A DNA stretch of 64,000 nt from Pyxicephalus adspersus (Eukaryota; Chordata; Amphibia; Anura; Pyxicephalidae), in assembly GCF_032062135.1 (NCBI RefSeq), contig NC_092859.1, positions 32,695,367 through 32,759,366 on the forward strand. Direction: 5' to 3'. The notes under the pieces are model-generated. The model was given only the letters and a program-made list of their open reading frames with translations. It was not told the origin of the DNA and searched no databases. Shown in pieces: positions 23,194 through 33,874 of the stretch. The first letter of the stretch is position 1; every line of letters begins with the position of its first letter. The position numbers were made by a program, and so were the translations under genes.

Positions 23194-24009
23194 NNNNNNN
23201 NNNNNNNNNNNNNNNNNNNNNNNNNNNNNNNNNNNNNNNNNNNNNNNNNNNNNNNNNNNNNNNNNNNNNNNNNNNNNNNNNNNNNNNNNNNNNNNNNNNN
23301 NNNNNNNNNNNNNNNNNNNNNNNNNNNNNNNNNNNNNNNNNNNNNNNNNNNNNNNNNNNNNNNNNNNNNNNNNNNNNNNNNNNNNNNNNNNNNNNNNNNN
23401 NNNNNNNNNNNNNNNNNNNNNNNNNNNNNNNNNNNNNNNNNNNNNNNNNNNNNNNNNNNNNNNNNNNNNNNNNNNNNNNNNNNNNNNNNNNNNNNNNNNN
23501 NNNNNNNNNNNNNNNNNNNNNNNNNNNNNNNNNNNNNNNNNNNNNNNNNNNNNNNNNNNNNNNNNNNNNNNNNNNNNNNNNNNNNNNNNNNNNNNNNNNN
23601 NNNNNNNNNNNNNNNNNNNNNNNNNNNNNNNNNNNNNNNNNNNNNNNNNNNNNNNNNNNNNNNNNNNNNNNNNNNNNNNNNNNNNNNNNNNNNNNNNNNN
23701 NNNNNNNNNNNNNNNNNNNNNNNNNNNNNNNNNNNNNNNNNNNNNNNNNNNNNNNNNNNNNNNNNNNNNNNNNNNNNNNNNNNNNNNNNNNNNNNNNNNN
23801 NNNNNNNNNNNNNNNNNNNNNNNNNNNNNNNNNNNNNNNNNNNNNNNNNNNNNNNNNNNNNNNNNNNNNNNNNNNNNNNNNNNNNNNNNNNNNNNNNNNN
23901 NNNNNNNNNNNNNNNNNNNNNNNNNNNNNNNNNNNNNNNNNNNNNNNNNNNNNNNNNNNNNNNNNNNNNNNNNNNNNNNNNNNNNNNNNNNNNNNNNNNN
24001 NNNNNNNNN
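23194..24009. other. assembly gap (N)
   Basis: A run of 816 N between the TIM exon B fragment and the mariner pseudogene. Missing TIM B exon sequence could be here. Confidence 0.99.
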
Positions 24010-24231
24010 TTTCAAGACTAGGCATTTTACCCTTCCAACCTCAACTGCCCTGTAACCTATGCTGTCCATGAGCTGATTATTGAGGACCGGCGAATATCTG
24101 CAAAAAAGATAGCCCAGATACTTGACATCTCACGGGAGCGTGTAAGGTTTGGTATTACTGTGACGAATGCCCTCTCAGCTCACACCAGCACGCTCAGGAA
24201 CAGTCCACGCACCAGCAGGTTGAAGAGGGGT

Positions 24232-25350
24232 TTGTCACGGGGCAAGGTTACCTACTCCTGTTAACCCTTGCCAAACACAACATTACAGGTAATCTGCCAC
24301 CACGTGCTTAGATGGAAGCACGCACCGTTACTCTTGACAACAACAGGTATGCTTCTGCTTCTTTAGTGTCACCCGCTACCGTTCCAGACAGGGATGGCTC
24401 AGAAATCACAATGTTATAGTAGCGCTTCGGGTTTGCAAGTTACACTATTTCTATTTGGAGCATTCAGAGATTCAGCTTACACTTTTTATAGGGTTTTTTA
24501 AGTAAAATACAGAAAAATAAACAAATAATAGCAGAACTATAGCAAACAGCATAAAATAAAAAGGGAAAACTGTAAAATAATACCTAGGTAGAGTTGGTTT
24601 TCCTGGTCCAGGTTGCGGTGTAAAGTACAAGTTATTAGTCAGAGTCACTGGGCCCCCTGCAGTGCTCAATGCGTCAGTGTCGTTGTCTTAGCGACATGAT
24701 GGTATCAGTGAGAGCTCCTTCTGCTGGGCTTACATGGCTTTTTCTATGCCAACAACAGATGTAGGACTAATAGGACCATCCAATGACAGCAGGGTGAGGG
24801 CTGTATGAAGGGCTGTGTCCACATGGGTTATGGACACTTCCAAAATGCCCTGGTTCTAGCCATTATTAATATTTTCATAAGTACAGGTTTTATGAACTGT
24901 CAACCCACAGAGTATTTATCACCACAAAATACGATGTTCATAGAGACCAAACTAGGTATGTCTGGGACATATAGTTCCCAGAGCAGGCTAAATATGGCTT
25001 CCAGACTTCCCTGCGGCCTAGCAAACCAGTTCTTTGTCTCAAAATGCTCACCATAATGAACCAGCTACAAATCCTTCATTTATTACTTTATACAGAATGG
25101 TATATTGGAAATTTAAAGATTAGGAATAAATGTGTTTCAGAATACATATTAGAGACGCTCTGTCTGGCCTTATCTGAGGTTTTTGACACCTGGGACACAA
25201 GACTCCAACTTTTACAAAACTGGAGACACACAAACTATTACAACTTAAGAAGGGGAAAATAAACTCAATTAGCGCAAAGACCTTACACAGGAAGACCCTT
25301 TGTTAATTTTAAAGGGGAGATCCGGACTTAATATTTTCCACCATATCACA
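24232..25350 (-). mobile_element. solo LTR of the Gypsy family, inside the mariner
   Basis: Begins TGTGATATGGTGG at 25350 and matches the LTR at 12240-13329 over most of its length. No internal domains follow, so it is a solo LTR left by LTR-LTR recombination. It splits the mariner transposase. The left edge is estimated from the end of mariner text. Confidence 0.75.
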
Positions 25351-25489
25351 CTAATTTTTTTCCACAATATCACAATCAGCACTATCCTAGACATGCGTAA
25401 GCTTTCAGTGAAGTGGGTGCTGAAATGTTTGAACAGTGATCAAAAGAAGGAACGAGTTGAAGCATCCAAAGCCGCTTTGGCTTATTTTG

Positions 25490-25908
25490 TATTTCAATAT
25501 GTTTATTAAAGTTTGTTTGTACATTATAATGTTTTCACATAGAAACAGACAAGGAAAAAAGAACAAAAAAGACAGTGTCGTAATAAAAAACATACCACGT
25601 TATGTGTACTCTAATTTTTGAAACATTTGTCACTGCCTGAATACCCCAACAAAATTATCCATCGCTTCAGTAGGTAAAAATTACGGAGAACATTACAGAT
25701 TCAAGTGGATATTTACCAGAACATACATAGGTAAACCTTAGTTGAAAATATAAGACCAAAAAATATCATACACATATCGCCTTTGAGCAGTGAATAACCT
25801 ATAACATGTCATATTTACTCCACTAAAGTAAGACAAACAGAAAAGGGTAAAATCTACGGGGGGGCGGAGAAGGGAGAGGAAGGTAAGAAGGCACATATCA
25901 TTAAAACT
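25490..25908 (-). mobile_element. LINE-type insertion with 16-bp target duplication
   Basis: gctttggcttattttg occurs at 25474-25489 and again at 25909-25924, flanking the insert. The left end is AT-rich with AATAAA on the minus strand, as for a retroposon 3' end. The insert has no recognised protein. The duplication lies within mariner codons, so this insertion is younger than the mariner. Confidence 0.7.
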
Positions 25909-26549
25909 GCTTTGGCTTATTTTGAAGCTGCACTGAGGATAAAACCTGGCTCCACATCTATGATCCTGAAACCAAGGAACAGTCAAAGCAATGGCGCCAC
26001 AGCGGGTCCCCACGGCAGAAATTCCGAACCCAGAAATCGGCCAAAAAAGTCATGACATCCGATTTCTGGGATAAAGACGATATTCTGTTGGTGGACTACC
26101 TACCTCGGGGCTCTAGTATCATCGAACAGTATTATGCTAACCTCCTGGACCAGCTGAAGGGGCAATTAAGACGAAATGCCGTGGAAAGTTGCCCAAAGCA
26201 ATCCCTTTTTTGCAGGACAATGCACCTGCGTACACGTCCAACGTTGTGGCTGCCAAATTGAACACCCTGGGTTTCCAATTGGTCCACCATCCGCCCTACC
26301 CACCTGACCTGGCCCCTTCGGACTATTATCTGTTCCCGAATTCGAGGAAACATCTGAAGGAACGTTTTGAGGACATTTCTGACGTCAAAGATGCTGCTGT
26401 GAGCGGGTTAACAGCCCAACCAAAGGACTTTTCTTTAAATGGTCTGGATAAGCTGCAACTACGCTGTACCAAGTGCATCAGTTTCAATTTCATAACTCTG
26501 GCTCTCTTCTTCCTGGGCAAAGCAGGGAACTTCTCAGCACTCCTTAATA

Positions 26550-27760
26550 TAATGTATATGTAGTTGTGATTAGTAGGGGACAGAATTAAACTGACTTTAC
26601 AGTTGTATAAAAATGCTGTACAATTACCAAGCATGGACCATCTATTGGGGGAGATGTTCTGGTAACATGGTGGTCAGATCCAGAGTTGGTGTACATTCCA
26701 TATTTGTCTTTATACCTAATATTAAACCAGAATATGGTTCATTCACAAAGCTTTACCACGTGATAATGTCTTCACAGTGCCCCCATTAATCATCTTGACA
26801 AATTTTTGGAAGAGATTACCTTGTTTTATCAATACAGATAATACGTATGTTATTTCTTGTGATGTTACTATAAAACAGCATATCTAACCTCATAGAAGTT
26901 GAAAACCTTCCCCACTCTATCCAAAACTGTATAAAACAAATTTTGTCTGATGCTGGACTATCATTAGCATAATATAGAGTTTTAAAAAACTGAATGATCG
27001 TTTTCAATGTAACATTTACTTAGTTTAATCTGAACGTTGATTTCTTCTTTTCTGTCATTGAGCAATCCAGGGATATTCACCCAGCAGCAGTATTTCCCAC
27101 CATCTTCCGGTCACATTAGTAATGGTCAGTGACACATTCCCGTGTTTTATCTCCTAGTAGCTGGTATCTATCCAATTCCCTCCAAGTCACTCTGCTGCCT
27201 TTAGTAGGAATGATAACTTTATTACAACCTGATAATATGCATTCACCTCGTCCCCAGCACATGGCGGTTGGGTTTTTGTGAATAATATTATTACAGGGCA
27301 CAGTTATTGTGCCACCCACTGAACCTGTCACAGGTCCTGCACCTCCTGACTGACATGCAACACACAGAAATATTTCATATTACTATTTCCTCACAACTTA
27401 TCAGATGGTTTAGAAATGATTGTGTACATCTGGAATGTAATAAAATGTATATAATGTATATTTAGTGGTGATTAGCAGAGGACAGAATGAAGCTGACTTC
27501 ACAGTTGTATAAAATTACTCTACTAACACCAATGTACCTTTTATAGGTGGAGAGGATCTAGTAGCATAGTGCTCTGATCCAGAGTTTGTGTAAATATAAA
27601 AAAACAGAATATGCTCCATTCACAAAGCTTTATGATATTTTCCTCACGGTGTCCCCATAATGACACATTCCTGGAAGAGATTACCTTGTTTTATCAATAT
27701 AGACATTACATATGAAATATTCTTGTGATATTACAGTTATATTATGTATATAAATTAATT
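26550..27760 (-). repeat. local duplication of the IgV 5' flank (about 0.9 kb offset)
   Basis: 26560-26900 aligns with 27465-27760 ('gacagaat.aa.ctgact', 'ccattcacaaagcttta', 'ggaagagattaccttgttttatcaata'). A third version lies at 40030-40290 upstream of IgV C. The unit therefore once had two IgV exons, D and B, each with its own flank. Confidence 0.7.
27020..27354 (-). pseudogene. TIM IgV exon D, pseudogene
   Basis: Very close to IgV C. It reads VTGSVGGTITVPCNN, then MCWGRGECILSGCNKVII and VTWRELDRYQLLGD, before a 2-base deletion at the 'acacggg' region shifts the frame. A second 2-base deletion follows in 'gtgaccggaag'. After it come YCCWVN and PGLLNDRKEE, so the arginine of CCR and the F of FND are changed. 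The acceptor AG of C (tttgcag) is AT here (gttgcat). The donor A|GTAAA is kept. No functional product is expected. Confidence 0.88.
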
Positions 27761-27964
27761 AATCCGGCTGGATATAGAGCCCCCCCCCAAGAAATATTTG
27801 CTGATGCAGCTCACACCAGGACAATGGGGCTTTAAAGCTTGTAAAAACCAAGCAATGATACCTCACCCCAACGAATTAGTGACTAGACTTTATGGCAAAA
27901 ATGTTATTCTTTATCTTTATTCTCACATTATATAAAAAACAAATTGCATACAATAAAAAACACA

Positions 27965-28108
27965 TTATTATTAATAAACAGGATTTATATTGCGCCAAAC
28001 TATTACGTAGCGCTGTACATTAAATAGAGTTGCAAATGACAGACACAGACAGTGACACAGGAGGAGGAGAGGACCCTGCCCCTAAGAACTTACAATCTAG
28101 CATCTTCT
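27965..28108 (-). repeat. SINE tail, second family
   Basis: Reverse of 'agattgtaagttcttaggggcagggtcctctcc ... gcgcaatataaatcctg'. Related copies are at 46590 and 47075. Confidence 0.75.
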
Positions 28109-28599
28109 GGAAACCCAGGTCCTAAATGTTGTACAAATAAAACATCCATGTGAAATTTGAATAATAATTGGTATAAACCTCCCTTATTATTTTTAAAAGG
28201 TGAATTAAGGCTATATTGGCTTTTAACTCCAAAAAATTGTTGAATTGGTGTTGAGTTTCACAGAGCAGCATCTGCTTCCTCCATACAACCATACAACCCG
28301 AAATGGGAAGGGAGTGGAGAGAAGAAACTAATACAATTACATTGGATTGATAAGTCTATATTGTCTTACCCCAATATCTACTATAAATAGAACATAAAAA
28401 CAAAATGCTAACTTTTGTATGTGGGTGTAACATCACTTGATGGACTTCACTAAGTTATGAATACTTAGTGAACATAAATGGAGATACAAGATGAATAGTA
28501 TTCAGTAAGTATTCTTACTGCTTCTTACCTGAGAGATGCGCCCATATCCAGGCTTTAAAAATATATAGGAAGTAGATACCACATATTTAATTTTAAACC

Positions 28600-28830
28600 T
28601 TGTATAGTCTGAGCTCACATCTCAGTGTCTGTAATAATTTACGTAAACTACTCATCCCTCCTACAAGAATTGTATGACAAGGAGTTGTCTAATATTTCTG
28701 CTGCTGGACCACAAAACTGAAGTAAATGAAACACACACAGATTTTACATTCCTATTGTCACTTAACTTCCATTTTGACATAATTCATCTTGGAGATAAAC
28801 TACAAAGCTGGTTCCTTGCATAGATGTTAT
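28600..28830 (-). repeat. TIM 5' flank duplicate (pairs with 41690-41960)
   Basis: Shares 'tatagtctgagctcacatctcagtgtctgt' and 'cttcattttgacat'-like words with the region just upstream of the unit C signal exon. It probably marks the promoter side of unit B/D. No intact signal-peptide exon was found next to it; an ATG at about 28596 reads MWYLLPIYF then stops. Confidence 0.5.
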
Positions 28831-29989
28831 ATGTCAGTTCTGGGGGGGTTCTAAAAAAAGGTGATCCCAATTTATTTTGATGCTGCATATGCTGTGGGAT
28901 GTTGAGTTTAAAGTGAGTTTAGGGCTCAATTTTCCTTGTTACTGTTGAGTTTTTAGAAAAAATTTAATGATGTAATGATTCATCATGAATGGAGAGCTGC
29001 TGTCCTGGCTTGTCAACTGTTGTGTTTTTACTCACCTTTGATTTTTTCTACCTCTTTTGGACCTCACTTAACAGCATAACATCTGCAACTGGACATTCAA
29101 TTCTACCTGTTGCCTGTGCTATCATTACTGCTGCTAGAACTCATAGTAGCCTATTACTTTCTTATGGTAGGAAAGCCATAGTACTTCACCCAGGGAACTC
29201 TGCTATCCCTACTTTCCATTTCTGAAAATCACTTGTGAACTCTGCTCTACCGCTATATCAGGTAGAATACCTTAATCAAGGTTGTCCACCAAATTATCTG
29301 TGGTGTCGTCAATGGACTTTTTATAATGTTGTCCAGAATGAGATTTAGAACATTATCCACATTATTATGCCTGGCTCTCCTGGATTGTGTTTTAAAACCA
29401 CTACCCTAAAGCATCTTTTAAGGTCCTACACTGTAATTATAAATCTCAGGCCGCTGGTATTGTCTTTTATTTTATTATTATATATATATATATATATATA
29501 TAGGATCACAGCATGCCTTGTCCACCTGTTTCATGTCTATTCTAATCATGGTACATCTATGTACTTATGCTCGAGGCACTCTTACTAGTCTCCATTATTG
29601 ATAATATTTCATGCTTTCCTAGTTCTCATTTCTCAAAGCATAAATCTAATCTTCTTTTATTTTGCTTTCATTGGTTTCTTCCTCACCCTCTCCCCTTCTT
29701 TAAAAATCGCTTTATTTAATAAAACCTTTTCATTTTATAACATTCAATTTTTGATTCGGTGATATCATTACTGGACCGTTGTGCTCCTCTATGCAATGCA
29801 GGCAAACAATGGCAGTTTGATGGCGCCAGGAGGGATCTGTAAATAGCTATTTTACTATAATAATACCAATACTCTTCTCAAGAACCCTCAGCCCCGATAA
29901 AGCAAACAGAAAACAGTAGTCTGGCTCTAGAGGACTTATGCAAATATCAAACCACTTTGAAAGGTTAAATCAGAAGCTCCCGGAGGTTG
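28831..29989. other. no gene recognised
   Basis: 29040-29250 shares text with 13880-14100 (repeat fragment). An AT dinucleotide run lies at about 29480-29502. The rest is AT-rich. Confidence 0.4.
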
Positions 29990-30610
29990 TCCTCACCCTT
30001 CAAGTCCAAGTTGAGTCCCAAGTCATTAACACCAGATCCTAAGTTAGGTCCCAAGTCAAGCCACTTCATTTATCCTATTTGCCCCCATATAGAAACAGAG
30101 CTCTAACTCTGTTCTTGAGCATGGGATTGAGCGACTTTCTCCTTTTGACAGCTAAAGGGGGAAGGGAGGAAGGCAGTGAGGCTTCGGTAACACCCTCCTC
30201 CCCGCCCCCTATAGCTGTTACAGGAGAAAGCCATGGACTTAGAATGCAAGAAACGTAGGGAGGAAGGCAGTGAAGCTTCTGTAACACTGCCTTCCTCCCA
30301 GCATTCCTTGCATTCTAAGTTTATTAAGTTCGGCTTTCTCCTCTAACAGCTGGGGAGGAAGACAGTGAGGCTTCTCTAACACCACATTCCTCCTTGCCCC
30401 CTTCAGCTGTCAAAGGAGAATGCCATGGACTTAGAATCCAGGAAAGGTGGGGAGGAAGCCGGTGTTACAGAAGAGTCACTGCCTTCCTCTCTGTCTTTCT
30501 TGCATTCTAAGTCCACAGCAAAGCCCCCAAGTTGAGTTGCAAGTCATTTATTAGGTGACTTAAGTCGGACTCGAGTCTAAGTTGCGCAACTCGAGTTCCA
30601 ACCTCTGGAA
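29990..30610. repeat. complex direct and inverted repeat array
   Basis: A motif of about 80-100 bases ('ggaggaaggcagtgaggcttc.gtaacac', 'ctcctttgacagct', 'ccatggacttagaatgcaag') occurs about five times in both orientations. The flanks carry 'aagtc.aagttgagtc' words on the left and 'gactcgagtctaagttg' on the right. Confidence 0.7.
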
Positions 30611-30789
30611 GTTCCCACCATTTCCCTTCCAAACTCAGTTAACCATGCCCTGAAATTTCAGTGTTCCATTGGCTATTCAATATCTGGGCACTTGTATACC
30701 TGCTAACATCTCTCTTGTGATGGAAATACATTTCATCCCTCTTCTTAATGTGTTACATAAAGATTTACAGTGTTGGAAATGACAAGCTT

Positions 30790-31690
30790 TTTGGTGGTTT
30801 GGCAGATGTAACAATTTAAAAATGAATATTATGCCAACATTACTTTACCTCTTACAAGTGCTACCAATTTGCCTTCTGCCCATTTACTTCATCTTTTTCA
30901 TTCTGAATTTTTGAAATTCAATTGGCATTCAGATACTCCAAGTCTCAGCAAACACCTTCTTAAAGTTCCCAAAGCTCATGGCTGTATAGGCTTTCTGGTT
31001 CTAGTTTTTATACTAAGAAGCATCATGCTTGGAAAAGTTAGCATATTTGTGTAGAAGCAGTAACACAAGGCCATGCCATTCTTTTTTAGGAAAGCATGCT
31101 TTAATTGGCCAAACCATTGCAGTGAGCCCTAAATATTCCACAATCCAGATATATTCACTTATCCTTCGCTTATGACGCCCATTTTGGAACACCCCTCTTT
31201 TTTTTCTTGATCTGTTATTTTGTGCTTGGATTAGACTAGGCAAACACTGTGTGCATCATCTTATTTCAACATTAGAATGGCCTTTGGTAACCCAGCGCCA
31301 AACTCATCATACCCTCCTTAGATCCTGCCTTTTTGGAGAATGATACAGCTCCACCATGTTTTGTTGGATCTCCTGACTCCTTCATTAGGCCATTGACCCC
31401 ATTCCAAACTCTTTGCTGCTCCTGTGCACTCTTTTTTAGGTCCACTGTCTGTTAATTTCTATGCAATTATCTTCAGTGTGAGCACATTCTATATTTGGTC
31501 ATTAGTAATAAATTTCAGGAAACTAATTGCAAACTTCTTAATCACTTGTACAGAACTCCTGTTGCATATTTTTACATATCTCTTCAATTCTTTACTTCAT
31601 CACCTACAAAAGCATGTATCCTCTCAGATTGAAGCAGACTTACGACCATTTACCAATGTTTTACTAGAAATAATGACAATATGAATATGA
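30790..31690 (+). pseudogene. L1/Tx1-like LINE ORF2 C-terminal fragment
   Basis: Plus-strand pieces read WFGRCNNLKMNIMPTLLYLL, HLFHSEFLKFNWHSD and FLKFPKLMAV, which parallel the post-RT region of L1-type ORF2 (KMNILPKLLYL...PKAHGGLGLP). Many stops. No 3' tail was fixed. Lies 3' of TIM unit C. Confidence 0.6.
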
Positions 31691-32433
31691 AGGAAATGAG
31701 TGCCTCGGAGATCTGAGTCCTTCAGAAACACATAGTTTTATTGGATACAATATTCTTCCACGGCAGATTATCTATTAAAAATGTGTCAGGAATTATCTGG
31801 CTCCTGTAAACCTTAATATATTTTACTAGGGGGCTGAAAGGAGTTGGGTCCAGAGTGATGAGAAATATATTATTTATCTCCCCCTTTTAATTCTTTCCAT
31901 CCTACCACCATATTAATAAATTCCCTAAAAAGTTATTGCAGCCCTAAATTCTTTCCCAAGTTTGTTTTTTATCTGACAACTAATTCATTCACACGTTACT
32001 GATTACACATGACCAGATATCCAGGGAGGTTTATATTGTCGTTTATATGTTCTTAGATGTAGTGGCTGCATTAGTTTCTCTTTTCAGACTTTTTTTGCAT
32101 TTGCGCTATATAAATAATGTTTAAAAAAAATAACACCTAATCACACGACTGTGTCTATGGCTGCAGAACCCCTTTCACTTTATTATATTTTTTATATTAT
32201 ATTGTTTGGTATTATACTGCAAAGGACAGCACTGGATTTCAGGTAGGAATAACAAATATTAACACATTGAACAATTTCTAGGTACAAAGAAAATGACTAA
32301 AATAACTCTGCGCCATTATCTACTGTACAAGCACCCAAATGCTGTGTCACAATGATCCATATACCGAGGGGTTGTCACCTTGTAGGCGATGGTGTTGTGG
32401 ATCTCTTGTGCAAGGAAATGTCTTCCTGTGTGA

Positions 32434-32506
32434 TCATGTATAAATGTTGTCTGTGGCTTGATTTTCTACGCTTCCCAGAACATCAATGTTGATCGCTGAT
32501 GTTTGG
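32434..32506 (-). CDS. TIM gene C, cytoplasmic tail exon (last coding exon)
   Basis: The acceptor 'cattttccag' precedes one base completing a codon, then QTSAINIDVLGSVENQ and ATDNIYT with TGA at 32434. TIM tails in mammals end in similar acidic-Asn-Ile-Tyr text with a phosphorylatable tyrosine, so this is probably the signalling end. The exon starts in phase 2, while the transmembrane exon at 35996 ends in phase 1, so at least one small exon of length 3n+1 is missing from the model. Unit B has a copy with an early stop (19083). Confidence 0.6.
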
Positions 32507-33449
32507 CTGGAAAATGGGTAAATAGACATTAAAACACAAAATGCAAAAACAGTAATCTCAACCCCCACCCCACTAAAATATGTGTAATGGTACAGCTAAA
32601 AATGCCTGCAGATGATGGCAATCTTAGTGACTTTTCCCCCTCCTGCCCAAGATTGGACAGTGAGGGAACCTAAGCACACAGATGAGGTTATGGTTGTGTT
32701 GCCCCTCCTGTAAGTATGTTCATTTTGTTAGACTAACAAGCACTGTGTTGCCACTGACTGGCTTGGAGTGCTGATCCTATTTCTTCCTATCTCAGTGCTT
32801 TCTGTGCACAGTTTGTAAAAGTACATATTATTGTGCAGAATACAATAAAGTAAACCTGTTCCTATCCCATGCAGAGCAAATAATCCATTGCAATAAAGCA
32901 CGGACTGCCTGAGTATTAAAGCACCAACAATTTCATATGGTGGTGGGTACAGGGTCCTGTCTAAGCTCTGATCTGGCCAATTTGGAGATTCCCCAGGCCA
33001 TCCTCCCTCCATTCCAATGTCTGAACAAATTTGAGGGATGAAGGAAAAGTAAGTATATGCAGCTAGGGAAGAGGGCATTTATGTGAACCTTTTGATTTGC
33101 ATTAAAAAAACACATGTTCTCTTTACTGATTTTCCTCTAATAGGTATAACTAAATAAAATGACATTTAAAAAAATAGGTCAAGGGTTGGTTAACCACAAT
33201 AAAGCTTGCTCTACAAAATGTGAAATCTGGTTTCTTGAACAACATAAACTTGATATCAGACATTATACTGTTTGTTAAGTCTCCAAATCTGTCATTACCT
33301 GTCTGCTTTAGTCTTTAGGGCTTTGTATAATTTCCCTGTAGATACAAATAAAGTTTGTTGTAATTCAGAGCAAAAACATTTTACCGGAAACTACAATAAC
33401 AAATATTTGCAATGATAAACATATAATATATACAGTATATATATATCAA

Positions 33450-33530
33450 TAAGCTGCAGACATGTCACATGGTGGTTTGTGGGCCGTGTGTGACCCCTTC
33501 AGTTCTCCTACTAGCGGTTTAGGAATGTAA
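33450..33530 (-). repeat. conserved segment shared with 19486-19575
   Basis: Lies in the gap where the missing cytoplasmic linker exon of gene C is expected. It reads 'gctgcagacatgtcacatggtgg' and 'ggccgtgtgtgacc'. Splice sites and phase do not fit cleanly. Confidence 0.4.
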
Positions 33531-33874
33531 ACTGAATGAGGTCCAATCTGTATTTCAATTGATAAAAAATACAACTCCTTTGCTAATTTTGCATTGAGTG
33601 GGATTATGGGCTTTTCTCCTGCTTTTCTAGCTGATTAAAAGAACACCATATTGTGACAAAGTATTTGCAATTTACTATTTACAATACCTTCATTGTTCTG
33701 CACTTAGCTTTAGGCTGGACTTTATTTGCAATGTGCCCAATACCATATGATAGGATGATTCATCCAATGACAATATTAGAAGATCCTAATGTATTAAAAT
33801 ATTTGTCCTTTGCACTAAGGACTAAAGAAGTTCAGAAACAAGAGACAATACCCTAAAAGCAGTCTCTCTGATAA

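Larger units (their letters stand above)
24063..26470 (+). pseudogene. mariner transposase, split by two insertions
   Basis: 24079-24150 gives IIEDRRISAKKIAQILDISR (helix-turn-helix). After the LTR insertion 25385-25489 gives LDMRKLSVKWVLKCLNSDQK. After a second insertion 25910-26440 gives HIYDPETKEQSKQWRHSG, FWDKDDILLVDYLPRG, FLQDNAPAYTSNVVAAKLNT and HPPYPPDLAPSDYYLFPNS. The Asp in HIYDPET, QDN and PSD match the mariner DD34D triad. Frameshifts occur as well as insertions. A cut-and-paste transposase when intact. Confidence 0.88.

Noticed and set aside
23043..24071. Long ORFs across 23.0-24.1 kb
   Set aside because: They are made of N and carry no sequence information.
29990..30610. A CRISPR-like repeat array
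   Set aside because: The genome is eukaryotic, units are long and occur in both orientations, and there are no regular unique spacers.
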